A DNA stretch of 64,000 bases. Origin: Channallabes apus. Lineage: Eukaryota > Chordata > Actinopteri > Siluriformes > Clariidae. The position numbers and the translations under genes are program-made. This document shows, piece after piece, positions 40,230 through 52,724 of the stretch (position 1 is its first letter; each line of letters opens with the position of its first letter). Location: NCBI GenBank assembly GCA_030522415.1, contig CM060118.1, forward strand, positions 27,615,151-27,679,150, given 5' to 3'. The notes beneath the pieces were generated by a model that saw only the letters and a program-made list of their open reading frames with translations, searched no databases and was not told where the DNA came from.

Positions 40230-41803
40230 CAGTGGTGTGAAAAACTATTTGCCCCCCTCCTGATTTCTTATTCTTTTGCATGTTTGTCACACAAAATGTT
40301 TCTGATCATCAAACACATTTAACTATTAGTCAAAGATAACACAAGTAAACACAAAATGCAGTTTTTAAATGAGGGGTTTTATTATTTAGGGAGAAAAAAA
40401 ATCCAAACCTGTGTGAAAAAGTAATTGCCCCCTGAACCTAATAACTGGTTGGGCCACCCTTAGCAGCAATAACTGCAATCAAGCATTTGCGATAACTTGC
40501 AACGAGTCTTTTACAGTGCTCTGGAAGAATTTTGGCCCACTCATCTTTGCAGAATTGTTGTAATTCAGCTTTATTTGAGGGTTTTCTAGCATGAACCGCC
40601 TTTTTAAGGTCATGCCACAACATCTCAATAGGATTCAGGTCAGGACTTTGACTAGGCCACTCCAAAGTCTTCATTTTGTTTTTCTTCAGCCATTCACAGG
40701 TGGATTTGCTGGTGCGTTTTGGGTCATTGTCCTGCTGCAGCACCCAAGATCGCTTCAGCTTGAGTTGACGAACAGATGGCCGGACATTCTCCTTCAGAAT
40801 CACAGCAAGCCTTCCAGGTCCTGAAGCAGCAAAACAACCCCAGACCATCACACTACCACAACCATATTTTACTGTTGGTATGATGATCTTTTTCTGAAAT
40901 GCTGTGTTACTTTTACGCCAGATGTAACGGAACACGCACCTTTCAAAAAGTTAAACTTTTGTCTCGTCGGTCCACAAGCTTTTTCCCAAACGTCTTGGCA
41001 ATCATTGTGATGTTTTTTAACAAAATTGAGACGAGCCTTAATGTTCTTTTTGCTTAAAAGTGGTTTGCGCCTTGGAAATCTTCCATGCAGGCCGTTTTTG
41101 CCCAGTCTCTTTCTTATGGTGGAGTCGTGAACACTGACCTTAATTGAGGCAAGTGAGGCCTGCAGTTCTTTAGATGTTGTCCTGGGGTCTTTTGTGGCCT
41201 CTCGGATGAGTTGTCTCTGCGCTCTTGGGGTAATTCTGGTCGGCCGGCCACTCCTGGGAAGGTTCACCACTGTTCCATGTTTTTGCCATTTGTGGATAAT
41301 GGCTCTCACTGTGGTTAGCTGGCGTCCCAAAGCTTTAGAAATGGCTTTATAACCTTTACCAGACTGATAGATCTCAATTTCTTTTGTTCTCATTTGTTCC
41401 TGAATTTATTTGGATCTTGGCATGATGTCTAGCTTTTGAGGTGCTTTTGGTCTACTTCTCTGTGTCAGGTAGCTCCTATTTAAGTGATTTCTTGATTGAA
41501 ACAGGTGTGGCAGTAATCAGGCCTGGGGGTGACTACAGAAATTGAACTCAGGTGTGATAAACCACAGTTACGTTTTTTTTTTAACAAGGGGGGCAATCAC
41601 TTTTTCACACAGGGCCATGTAGATTTTGAGTTTTTATTCTCCCTTAATAACGTAAACCTTCATTTAAAAACTGCATTTTGTGTTCCATTATGTTATCTTT
41701 GACTAATAGTTAACGGTTTTTGATGAGCAGAAACATTTAAGTGTGACAAACATGCAAAAGAATAAGAAATCAGGAAGGGGGCAAATAGTTTTTCACACCA
41801 CTG
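40230..41803 (-). mobile_element. Tc1-like transposon, family 3
   Basis: The left end is CAGTGGTGTGAAAAACTATT and the right end is its inverse, flanked by TA (40228-40229 and 41804-41805). The terminal region pairs over more than 100 bp ('TTGCCCCCCTCCTGATTTCT' with the complement near 41770). The transposase is on the minus strand and has stops and a frameshift. Confidence 0.93.
40438..41425 (-). pseudogene. Tc1-like transposase, family 3, frameshifted
   Basis: An upstream ATG near 41422 is followed after five codons by a stop (MPRSK*), then MRTKEIEIYQSGKGYKAISK continues. HTH sequence (LGRQLTTVRAIIHKWQKHGT), the GRPTRITP linker and RKRLGKNGLHGRFPRRKPLL follow. Around 40950 the catalytic LWTDETKV lies in a different frame and is followed by a stop. 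The last frame (40935-40438) holds GCGSVMVWGCFA, the second Asp in LQQDNDPKRTSK and [11 protein letters not shown] with the Glu, ending [12 protein letters not shown]. All three acidic residues are present but not in one frame, so the copy is recently dead. Confidence 0.93.
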
Positions 41804-42029
41804 TATATTATTGGAAAATATACTTTAAGTGAAAGGTTGGTCTAATTTCCAAAGTATACTTATACATTGTTTTTCAATGTATTTTTGGTATATTTTTTAA
41901 AAATATGCTCGAAATAATCATTGTACAAATGTACAGAAGTATACATTAGAATACAAATTTTAACATAGGGTAATCTCAGAATATTATCAGTTAAATTTAA
42001 ATGTACTTATTCATATGTATTTATATTTA

Positions 42030-42420
42030 GTGCACTAGTCTCTCATGCGTGCGCCCTTTTATGCTCGTTTTTGCACGCTGAATCTCTCTCCCGCGCGTGC
42101 GCTCTCAAACTCGTTTTTGTGCGCTGAAAATCGTTTTTGTCCGTTCAAGATAATTTATGTTTGCACACTTTCAATCTTCTGTGCGCTCACTATCATAAAG
42201 CTACACTTGCACAAACTGCAGCAGCGTTGTAAACTCTGCATCCATTCCAGCCAACCAGAGATAAAAATTGGCGCCACACCAGCCAATCAGAAACTGGAGG
42301 TGGGCAGATTTGGACTGTCTGTCGGATTGGGTCCACAGACCGATTCTAGTTTGAATTAACGGCTGAAAGCTGCATCATCGCGTGCGTTAGTTCGAATCGT
42401 TATTATTTTATTTTCATCGG
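42030..42420. promoter_or_regulatory. Promoter-like patch with CCAAT and E2F-like motifs
   Basis: This segment is clearly richer in CG than its surroundings ('GTGCGC', 'CGCGCGTGCGC'). It holds 'TTGGCGCC' (42267), 'GCCAATCAG' (42281) and 'CAACCAGAG'. A donor-like 'CATAAG|GTAAAT' lies at 42421-42432. It may be the 5' end of a transposon or an old gene promoter. No coding exon is established. Confidence 0.35.
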
Positions 42421-42969
42421 CATAAGGTAAATTTTATGGTTTTTGTTAGGTAATTTGTAATTAAGTACATACTTTAAGCTATAGAATGTGTTGTCTAACG
42501 TGTTGTTGCTAAATCTTATGTACTTTGCTTGTGGTATAATGCTCCGTAGCTCTCTGCCTGTTTTCAGACTGTAACAGCTAGAATTTAAACTAATACTGTA
42601 CCTGTATATTCTAATACTAATGTCTGTCTGTGTTCAGACAACAGTTTGCATTTTAGTTTGTGCTTGTTAACATGTTTTGTTGAACACAAATAAACTATAG
42701 TAGTGCTTTTTTGTAACCTTGTGCAAATTAAATCTATTGAACTCATGAATAAAATCTGCCTCTATATTAGCACTTTAGCACACAAAAGTATACTTAATAC
42801 ACATAAAATTGTGCTTTTGTACAATTTAATTACAACTTAAATACACTTAGTACAAAATTAGTTGTTCCAAAATAGCAAACTTCAAGTATACTAATCATTA
42901 GTCTGCTGCAAGCATACTTACATATGCTTGGATTTAATATACTTAGCATACTTTTTTTTTCACTTGGAC

Positions 42970-44481
42970 CTGCTCAGGTTGAATTTGGTAAGATTGCACA
43001 GGTTGTTGCATCTAACCCAGAAACTGTTTCTGTGCAAAAAAAATAAAAATGACAGCATGCTACCAAGAGAACTTTAGGTCTCACCGTCTTTGTTACACTG
43101 CTGCTCACCTAATGTGTGTTGTTAACCCTTCAATGTTAAATTATTTCATCCTACTATCAGCATATATAGTATGATAAAACAGAAATATTTTTGAGGTTGG
43201 TTGTTTAAACTGTAAATCCACTTTTTTTTACCTAAAGAATTAGCAAAAGAGAAAATGATAATGGTTATTGTCTGTCAGGGGATATAAGGAAAACTACAGT
43301 GACTGAAGAGTTAAAAGACATTTACATTTTCAACAACACCTAAAACTATCCCTGACGTTTTGGAGGAAACACCTATTTAAATCTTTAAAATCTGTGTCTG
43401 ACCTCATACCGCCTAGCTAATCCGCCTAGCAAGCTACTGAAAACCCATTCTATGAAAATATAAAAGCAAAAATCAAAACCATAAAGCATTTGGCTAGGCT
43501 AGCTAGTCAGCTGCGTTTACTTGTCTTTATATACTGTTGATATTCAAAGTGTTGCTCACTACGTCTCACTTGGTTAAGCAAATTTAGAGATAACCTAGAG
43601 CTAACCTAAAACCAGAATCACATTTTTGGATTAGATTAGATTAGATTAAAATGTAATTTTTAATCACTCATGTAGGTTTTTCAGTTTACTGCTGATTTAC
43701 TTTACTTTCCTCAAGACATCTGAGGAAAAGCTGACAGTAGAGCAATTCTAGATATTAAGGGAGTGTTTTTTTTTTAAAGAGAAAGTGTAATTTAATAATT
43801 TTTTTTGTAGTTATTTATAGTAATGTTTTTCACTTTTGCTACACAAGCACAGTATGGTGATGGGGCTTTTAGCTCACTGCAGTCGTTTTCTTAAAAATTC
43901 AGCGAGTGGAACGCCTGATCCTTGAAAATCCTCGGGTGCCTTGCTTATACCATTAAAGAAGTTTGTAGGAGGCCAGCATTTCAGACAGGAATTATGCAGT
44001 CCCAATATGGCTCCAATGTACTGAGAATAGTACATTGTATCTTGCTGGTATCTAAGCACTAGTGAAACGCTGGGATGAGTGCCCTAGTATAGCAGGGGAT
44101 TATATAGAGAATAAATTGTGCTATTATTCTACGCACTCAAAATCCCAGTTTTACTTGAACGCCTTCCTTGTATTTCCCAAATTGCATTTTAACATCAGCG
44201 TTCACTCTATTTTTGTAAAGGACATGGTGCAAGTGTGGATAATGCCAAATTTCTATGCTATGCTACATGCCGCTGTTCTAATGAAAATTAAATGAGCATG
44301 CCTCAGCTATGTTTTTAAGTCTGTAGCGTGTTTGTTCAGGATAGACTGGGATTCATAAACACACATTAAGGCAGTCCTGGGTTGCTGCAGCAGAGCTCCG
44401 GCTTAGTAAAGCATGTCACAGTTATCAGAAGTGGGAAGGAAACTTGAAACAAAACCTGGCAACAGAGCATGATGTTACTGG

Positions 44482-44482
<1 letters not shown>
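42970..44482. other. No gene recognised
   Basis: AT-rich DNA with a short (TTAGA)n tract near 43631-43650. An open frame at 43874-44059 (minus) has no known motif. Confidence 0.4.
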
Positions 44483-44549
<67 letters not shown>

Positions 44550-44555
44550 GTGTGA
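44483..44555. repeat. (TG)n microsatellite
   Basis: About 30 TG units with small interruptions, followed by more TG and GA repeats to 44584. Confidence 0.95.
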
Positions 44556-44969
44556 AAGTTGTGTGTGTGTGTGAGAGAGAGAGATTGAATGCTATTTGAG
44601 CTGTGATAAAATGGCATGAGGCAGGTTCAGAATAAATCTTATCCTCCTGAGACCCAGTCTCTACTGATGTGTACATTGAAATTTCTCCTCACTGTTCCTC
44701 TTTATTAACACCTGATAACTATGACCTCAATCAATGTCTTAAAGCAGGAATAAGTTTGGCAAAAGAATTATACCCATCTGTCCTCATGATTTTACTATGA
44801 TATCGGCAGTGTAGTTGGGAGAAAATGTCCTTGTATGCCTACATTTAAGTCTCAAGAGGATGAGGATTTATCTAGTATAACTATTTCTAGTTTTCAATCA
44901 GATTTATAAGTAGCAGTGATATGTGTCAGTGATAGAATGTTTTTATGTGTGGGTGTGTGTGTGTGAAGA

Positions 44970-45086
44970 CCTTTGAGGGCAAAGCTGGCCTGTTAGGGCG
45001 GGACGGTGTCCATCCCACTCGGGAAGGTGCTGCTCTCATTTCCTGTAGTATAGCTCATAGTCTCAGTAGAGGTCTAGTTAATCGGT
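44970..45086 (+). pseudogene. LINE copy C ORF1 C-terminal remnant (SGNH block V)
   Basis: The reading TFEGKAGLLGRDGVHPTREG then AALISCSIAHSLSRGLVNR ends at a TGA. DGVHP carries the Asp and His of the esterase catalytic triad, matching DGLHPS of copy B. The rest of ORF1 was lost by 5' truncation. Confidence 0.85.
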
Positions 45087-45184
45087 GACAATCCAGAGCC
45101 CAGGCCAGGGAGCAGACAGACAGGCTAAACCAACCGTCTGCTAGCTGCATAGAGTCGTCACTCAGGGTTCACCATATTGAAACT

Positions 45185-48162
45185 GTGTCTGTTCCCCGAT
45201 CTAAGCAAAAATGTAGAAAGACCCAGAAAGTCTGTTTCAATAATCTAATTAACATAAAGACCACAAACTCAGATCATACTGAATGCGCAGCCGGCACCTC
45301 TGATCTGAAGCTAGGATTGTTAAATATTAGATCTCTCACATCAAAAGCAGTTATTGTTAATGAAATTATCACAGATCAGGCGTTTGATATACTCTGTTTA
45401 ACTGAAACATGGGTTAAACAGGACGAGTATGTAGCTCTAAATGAAGCTAGTCCTCCTGGATACAGCTACATACACCAGCCTCGGTTAACTGGTAGAGGAG
45501 GAGGCGTCGCAGTTATTCATAATGATAATCTGTCTATCGTACAAAAACACGGACACAAATTTAACTCATTTGAAATTCTCTATAGTAACATAAGTGTATT
45601 TAAGTATATTAAATCAGCTCAGTCGATTCCACTAATTATAATTTACAGACCTCCAGGGCCGTATTCTGAATTTCTTAGTGAATTTGCAGATTTCATCTCA
45701 GACCTGGTCATATCTGTAGACAAAGTGTTAATTGCTGGAGATTTTAACATTCATTTTGAGAATCCAGAAGACCCTCTGAGAACAGCATTTATATCCATAC
45801 TGGACTCCGTAGGTGTAAATCAGTGTGTAGTAGGACCCACTCATAAAGCAGGTCACACTTTAGATTTAGTAATATTCTTCGGATTAATTATAAGAAATGT
45901 ATTCACAATTCCACTGTCTGAAATTATCTCAGATCACTATCTTGTCTCCATTCAAGTGTGTCACAGTGATAATGTACGCACAGCACCGCGCTACCGTATT
46001 AAACGTACATTCACATCAACTACCACACAGAGTTTTATCAGTAATCTCCCAGAGTTACCAACTTCGATTAGGCCACCGTCTGACCCCACAGAACTTGATC
46101 AGGCGACTGAATATTTAGAGTCAACACTTCGTTGTACCTTAGATAATGTAGCTCCAGCTAAAAGAAAATTTATTAGAGATAAGAAACTTGCTCCCTGGTA
46201 CAGTATAATGATCACACGCGCACTTTAAAACAGACTGCTCGGAAATTAGAGCGTAAATGGCGTCAAACTAAATTGTTGGTATTTCAAATAGCATGGAAAG
46301 AGAGCATCCTGAACTATAGGAAAGCTCTTAGTGTAGCTAGATCAACGTATCTCTCCACTCTTATAGAAGAAAATAAAAATAATCCTAGATTTTTATTTAA
46401 TACCGTAGCCAAATTAACCAGAAATAAGACCACTACAGAAATCTCCACAACAACATCATGCAATAGTGAGGACTTCATGAACTTTTTTAATAATAAAATT
46501 GTAAATATCAGGCATAAAATTGAGGCTTTGAAACCAAACAATGTAATTAATACTGATGTTAACCTAGCCATGTAAGATTCAAACCTAGAATACTTTACTC
46601 CTCTTGAAGAGAATGAACTAATTTCACTCATCTCTTCTGCAAATTCATCAACCTGTATATTAGATCCTATACCGACACATTTTCTTAAACAGATAGTACC
46701 AATAATAACAGAACCGATGTTGAGAATAATTAATTCCTCACTCAGCATTGGTTATGTTCCAAAATCTTTTAAAGTAGCAGTTATTAAACCAATAATTAAG
46801 AAACCTGACCTCGACCCCTGTCAGCTGTCCAATTACAGGCCAATATCAAACCTCCCCTTTATCTCTAAGATTCTGGAAAAGATAGTAGCGGAGCAGCTAT
46901 GCTCATATCTACATAGAAATGGCATACATGAACTGTATCAGTCAGGATTTAGGCCTCATCACAGCACAGAAACAGCACTCGTTAAAGTAGTAAATGACCT
47001 CCTATTGGCCTCTGATCAGGGTTGTGTAACTATGCTTGTTTTATTCGACCTCAGTGCAGCTTTTGACACTATTGATCATGCTATTCTTCTTCACAGATTA
47101 GAAAATTTAGTAGGAATTAAGGGTACAACCCTCTCCTGGCTCAGATCCTATTTGACCGATCGTTATCAGTATGTAGACTTAAATGGTGATTATTCTGCAT
47201 GTTCTCTAGTGGAGTTTGGCATTCCGCAGGGTTCAGTTTTAGGCCCACTGCTTTTTTCCCTTTACATGCTTCCTCTGGGCAACATAATCCGTAAGCATGG
47301 TATTAGTTTTCATTGTTATGCTGACGACACACAGCTATACGTCTCAACAAAACCTGATGAGAAAAACCACCTTACTAAAGTTGAGCAATGTGTTCAGGAC
47401 ATAAGAAATTGGATGCTAATTAACTTCCTTCTGCTTAATCCGGATAAGACAGAAGTTCTAGTCATAGGACCGCATACAGCTAGAAGTAAAATCTTAGATC
47501 ACACCGTAACTTTAGATGGCCTTTCTGTTCCGTCAAGTGCAACAGTAAAAGACCTTGGCGTGATTATAGATTCCAGCCTTTCATTTGAAGCTCATGTAGA
47601 TAATATCACCAGGATAGCATTCTTTCACCTTAGAAATATCGCCAAAATAAGAAATATATTGTCGCTAAATGATGCAGAAAAACTAGTTCATGCTTTTATC
47701 ACTTCTAGGTTGGACTATTGTAATGCCTTACTGTCTGGTTGTTCAGTTAGGTGCATAAACAAGCTTCAGCTAGTCCAAAATGCAGCAGCGAGAGTCCTCA
47801 CTAGAACCAGAAGATATGAGCACATCACCCCTATCCTATCTTCACTGCATTGGCTCCCTGTGAAATTTCGCATTGATTTTAAAATACTACTCTTGACATA
47901 TAAGGCATTAAATGGTCTCGCGCCGCAGTATCTGAGCGAACTGCTAGTGTCTTACGATCCGCCACGCCTACTTCGGTCAAAGGATGCAGGCTGCTTATCA
48001 GTACCGCGTATTATGAAAACTACAGCTGGGGGCAGAGCTTTTTCTTACAAAGCCCCAAAATTATGGAATAGTCTTCCAAATAGTGTTCGGGACTCAGACA
48101 CAGTCTCAGTGTTTAAGTCTAGGCTCAAAACCTATTTATTTAACCAAGCATTTTATAAATAG
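45185..48162 (+). pseudogene. LINE copy C ORF2: endonuclease and RT, one frameshift and one stop
   Basis: Translation runs MSVPRSKQKCRKTQKVCFNN, then the endonuclease blocks GLLNIRSLTSKAVIVNEIIT, CLTETWVKQDEYV, GRGGGVAVIH, IAGDFNIHFEN and ISDHYLVSIQ. A 5-nt insertion near 46203 shifts the frame (APWYS instead of the family APWY-N-D-H), and a TAA sits at 46573. From 46717 to 48162 the frame is open for 481 codons with [58 protein letters not shown] (47317-47328) and an intact C-terminus. RT chemistry residues are all present. Only two lesions separate it from a complete ORF2, so it is young but inactive as read. Confidence 0.95.
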
Positions 48163-49187
48163 ATTTGCCATAAGGTAAAGGAGCAGATCTGGGGGACTCA
48201 TGGACGTAGAGTATTATGGTGAACTGGTATGTTTAGATGCTGTCTTCCTCAGTCTCATTTGATCACTCAGGTTTGTTGACGGTGAGGTGATTGTTTGCTT
48301 TACATCTCAGGGAGCCCTCATGTTTGTGTTTCCTTCTGGCTCTCCCTTTTAGTTATGCTGTCATAGTTAGTCCTGCCGGAGTCCCTGCTTGCACTCTACA
48401 GTAAATATACATTCACATTAGACATTGTGACTGTGACCATACCTAATTGCAATCTCTCCTCCTCTTCTCTTCCTCCCCCTCTTTCTCTTTCCTCTCTCCC
48501 CCTGTCTCCCCCTTTCACTCTTTCTCTCTCTCTCTCTGTCGAGCTACACATGTGGTTCCTGAGCTGCCAGTGATCCAGACTCCCTCTGCCCTCCGGACCT
48601 GTCTGATCCATCCTGGTGCCCGGTTTCTGGTTGGAGGTCTCATCGCATGGATGCCCCGTGTGTCTCTTTAGGATGCGTCTGGTGTCTGGGGATGATTCTC
48701 TATACTCAGAAGATGGTTCTGGCCTCGACTGGTGTGGTCAGCTGTTTCTCTGAGGACTTGACAATTCGATAGTTCAGGACTGGAACTTTCTACAAGTCTA
48801 TCTGAGTCTCGAATAACTACTGGACTCCATTTTACATCAAGTATTATAACATCAATTAACATCAACTATTATAGCTGAACCTAACACTTAACACTGTATA
48901 AATGCAGATAATTTCCTGCTATCTGTTTCACCCAGATGAGGATGGGTTCCCTGTCGAGTCTGGTTCCTCTCAAGGTTTCTTCCTATTACCGTCTCAGGGA
49001 GTTTTTCCTTGCCACTGTCGCCCTCGGGCTTGCTCGCCAGGGAATATCTGAACATTTTGATTCATACACATTCACATTCCATACAAACTTAAATAATTCT
49101 TTTGATTGTGTAAAGCTGTTTTGAGACAATGTCAATTGTTAAAAGCCCTATACAAATAAAACTGAATTGAATTGAATTGAATTGAAT

Positions 49188-49214
49188 TGTGTGTGTGTGT
49201 GTGTGTGTGTGTGT
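49188..49214. repeat. (TG)n tract at the LINE copy C 3' end
   Basis: It directly follows the (TTGAA)n tail. Confidence 0.9.
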
Positions 49215-50464
49215 ATTTGCATGTGGGTGGGTAGTGAAATGAGGTGTGAATCAGAAATGAGGTGCAAATGCTGAAAAAGGATAAGCTTGCCATGTACTGC
49301 CACGCAGACATCACTGCTTTCGTGATCAGTGACTCTATAGCAGAGTGATGTGATGCAACTGATCTCTTGCTCTGCTCTTAATACAGATGTGAGCAGCTTG
49401 TGACAGCCACTGCATCACCTGCTTCTATTATACTTCCTTTCCTCACTTCACAGTATCACCTCTTATCAAACAGGTGCCATGCAGAACTTCACTTCTCTCC
49501 ACAGCTTCATTTCCCAATCCAATTACGTCAATCAGGGCTTATTGTTTCTTTATGACATTAGAACTCAGGTACCAAGCCAAATTTATCTCATCGTGTGTTA
49601 CTGATTAGTACAGCCATGAGACAGAGATACATCAAGAGATACAGTTAGAAATGTTTGTGCAGTGTTTGAACACAGTGTATACTATTAGATGCACATACTG
49701 TAAGGTGATGGACCGAGCAGAGAACGCTATGTTCCTTATACAGTAAAAACAGATTAAAGGGCTCTAAATAAATGCAGAGTCAATGAGCATATGCTCTTTG
49801 CATTCTGTCTCAACACAAGTATACTAGTGTGAGTCATCAGTGCATTTGTCCCACTTTGCTGTTGGACACACACACTTGAAATTGCATGAAATTAGCAGAG
49901 GCTACTTTTGTATATGTGGTTAATACTCATCAAGTCTGTGTGTGCTTACTGTAGACTACACGCAGCGAATACAAATTAATATGAATTTCTAATTTTCTCA
50001 CATATGGACACTTAGTTAACATGCAAACATGTCTCTTGTTCCAAGGACAATTTTATTTCTATAATCATTTTTGTGAAATTTCTGCATATATATTGGGGTG
50101 GACAATTTGAACACCATGAAGCAAAAAGAATACTGATTTAAGCTCTCTTAAGATTAAGTGGTACAAGCTGCAACGTCTTTTTGTAATGTTACACACCACT
50201 GGTTTCATTTAATACTAAAATTGCATCAGGCATTTGTGGTGTAATTGAGTTGTACTGTCTGAGATTTTCTGTATGGTTCGTTTCAAGTTGTTTTGATCTG
50301 CATATTTGATTTGGCACATGTTTCATTTTCATTTACATTTTCTTCACAAACCTCCCCATTTTATCTGGGCTTGGAGACTACAAGACAGGCAAAAATATTT
50401 ACATTGTACTAAGGTGGATGGTATACTGTACTGCAGTGTCTGTAAAAAAATACAGATCCTTACT
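49215..50464. other. No gene recognised
   Basis: Mixed-composition DNA without supportable features. Confidence 0.4.
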
Positions 50465-50930
50465 CATCCAGATTCACTTACTCATCCTCTATACAGCTTT
50501 ATCCTGTATTCAGGGTGGGGAGGGGGGGGGGGGCTGGAGCCTATCCCAGGAGGCTTTGGGCACAAGGCGTGGTACACCCTGGACAAGGTGTCAATTCATC
50601 GCAGGACACACCCACATACATACACACACTACGGGAATATGGGAATGCCAATTAGCCTAACCTACATGTCTTTGTACTGTGGGAGGAAACTGGAGTACCC
50701 GGAGGAAAACCCACCAAGCATGGGGAGAACATGCAAACTCCATGCACACAGAGATGGAAATCGAGCCTGAGTTCCAAACGTTCATTAAAAAAAAAACGGT
50801 GAATTAGTCGCCTTGCACCTCCAGGATCCCTGCCTCGTGCCCCAAGTCTCTGGTATAGGCTCCAGGCCCTCCGCTACCCTGTATACAGGATAGTGGAAGT
50901 GGTATAGACAATGAGTAAGTGATTACATGA
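50465..50930. mobile_element. SINE-like repeat pair in inverted (fold-back) arrangement
   Basis: 50465-50770 is a minus-strand copy of the SINE family seen at 52725 ('GGCACAAGGCGTGGTACACC', 'TTAGCCTAACCTACATGTCT'). 50800-50930 is the tail half of a second copy in the opposite orientation ('GGTATAGGCTCCAGGCCCTC', 'GGTATAGACAATGAGTAAGT'). The outer ends pair: 'CTTACTCATCCTCTATACAG' against the complement of 50880-50925. A G run lies at 50519-50533. Confidence 0.75.
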
Positions 50931-52157
50931 AGGACCAAAGACAAGTGTGACAGTCAAAGTTTTCAACAGAACCGGGTCTGATTCTCTGATTTGAACTTAT
51001 TCAAATAGGTTATCATTTTAATAGCAATAACTCACTCACAGGTCTTTGTATGCTGGACACTCCATGTAATATATGTCTAACAATTTCTCATTAACAAACA
51101 AAGAAGACTTTGTTCTTTTTGGTTTCTTGGTCAATTTTGGTTTCAATGCTCCATTTTGTTTTTTAAATCTTAAACTGAAAAGATAAAAAAAAGGTTGTTT
51201 GAACAATAGATGGCTTAACATAAGCGATATGAATTAAAAAATCTTAATTATAAAACATAAGCGATATGAATTAATAAATCTTACAAACATTCTACTGTAC
51301 ATTAAGCATAGCACTCAGCATTCAAAAGGCATGATAATTCATTACATGATACAACTTATAATTATTGGTGAATTGTTGTAGTATAAAAAGGAATAAAATC
51401 TGTGAGGATATATTGTTATTGTGTAATGATCAATTTTAGGGTGGTAATGGCTTACCATTTTGCATCAGGATTTATTTCCTGGCTCAACTGTAAATATAAA
51501 ATTATTCTGACTGATTAGCTTTACTTACATTTACAAATGTTTTTTGTAAATGTTTTATTGTAAACTAATTGAATAGTTTGAATTTTTCTGTGCTTGAACC
51601 AAACTTTTCTTGGTAAACGCTTTTGTGCATGCTACTTCTGTCCTCTATCTGGCCCTCAGTCTACTGATTCAGTCAATCAGGTTTCAGACAGATAGGATAT
51701 GATGGCTCACTGGGACTTTTATAAAACGGGCATATTTTAGTGTTATTTGAAGATTTCACTTCACAGCTGATTCAAAGTCAGCTAGGCAGGGCTTTGACAG
51801 CCTAACTGGGTAACCTGGATATAAGGTCTCATAGAGGCAGCCTGATCAAAGAATTGTCACATATGTAATGCTGTGTAAATATTACATTTTGCTCATTTAG
51901 TTAATAGATTTGTGGTCAGAAATGCAGAGAATGTCAGTCATTAATATAAGATATGTTAATCCCTTATAAGATATGATATGAGGATATGATCATATGATAT
52001 GTTTTGGATTTTGATGTAAGAAATTAATAATGATTAAACAATATCGTTGGTAGTTGATTTATTATTTGGTCATGTTGTATAAATTAATGCTGTGTTATGT
52101 TGGATTAAATCTACATAAAATAGTGTCTGGAAATAATCGAGTTCATTCATCCAATAT
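50931..52157. other. No gene recognised
   Basis: AT-rich DNA. The open frame at 51036-51221 (minus) is lysine-rich low complexity. Confidence 0.4.
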
Positions 52158-52712
52158 ACACTACCCGGTCAAAAAAACATATTTTGTTGGGCCACGTTTT
52201 GCTCTCATTATGGCAGGCATTCGCCATGGCATCATTTCGATACCTTATGCAACATCACAACATTTATTTGCGTTTTATAATGGTCTTAATGTCTGGACTC
52301 TGTGGTCGCCAATGCCTTTGGTCTGCCTGAACCACTCTTTCACTATTTTAATCATGTGTCATCTTGGAATATGCCCGTACCAACATTGGGCATGTAACAT
52401 AGTACACCTAGTAGACCTGACCAACAGAAGCAACCCTAGATCATAACACTGACCCCACAGGCTTGTACAGTAGACTCTAGGCATCACCTTGTAACAGGAC
52501 CCATCACACCACATGACATTTTTCCAATGCTCCACTGTCGATTCTTTATGCTCTAAAAAATTTACCTCCCCCCCTCCAGTTAGCTTCACCAATAAATGGT
52601 TTTCAGCAATCTCCTTAGTTGTTTTCTTTGCTTGATGCAGACCAATAATTTGACTCTTCTGAAACAGATTAAGAAGCTACTTCCTGCATCAGTTACAGTT
52701 AGACAAACTTTT
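52158..52712 (-). mobile_element. Tc1-like remnant, family 4
   Basis: The left terminal sequence 'ACTACCCGGTCAAAAAAAC' resembles the ACTACCGGTCAAAA end of a common fish Tc1 family. The minus strand reads degenerate transposase (ESTVEHWKNVMWCDGSCYKV, where WTVEHWKNVMWSDES is usual, so the catalytic Asp is kept next to an altered motif). 'GCATTCGCCATGGCATCATT' matches the usual region after the left end. The right terminus is missing and the SINE at 52725 follows closely. Confidence 0.7.
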
Positions 52713-52724
52713 TGAAAGCGTATT

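Larger units (their letters stand above)
40030..42968. mobile_element. Candidate AT-rich DNA element with TCCA(A)GTGAAAAAA ends
   Basis: The left end reads TCCAGTGAAAAAAC and the right end, in reverse complement, TCCAAGTGAAAAAAAAA. 'AGTATACTT'-like motifs recur near both ends (40065-40220, 41820-41990, 42780-42950). A complete Tc1 copy sits inside at 40230-41803. No target duplication could be fixed and no transposase is visible, so this is a hypothesis. Confidence 0.4.
44968..49188 (+). mobile_element. L2-like LINE copy C, 5'-truncated, well preserved
   Basis: It begins inside the end of ORF1 right after a short TG stretch, contains all of ORF2 (45185-48162) and about 1 kb of 3' UTR with a CT-rich tract (48450-48540), and ends in (TTGAA)n at 49160-49188. 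It is closely similar to copy A over the whole shared length. It is the best preserved LINE in the window. Confidence 0.93.

Noticed and set aside
50519..50533. G run as a G-quadruplex regulator
   Set aside because: A single homopolymer inside a SINE; nothing supports a role.
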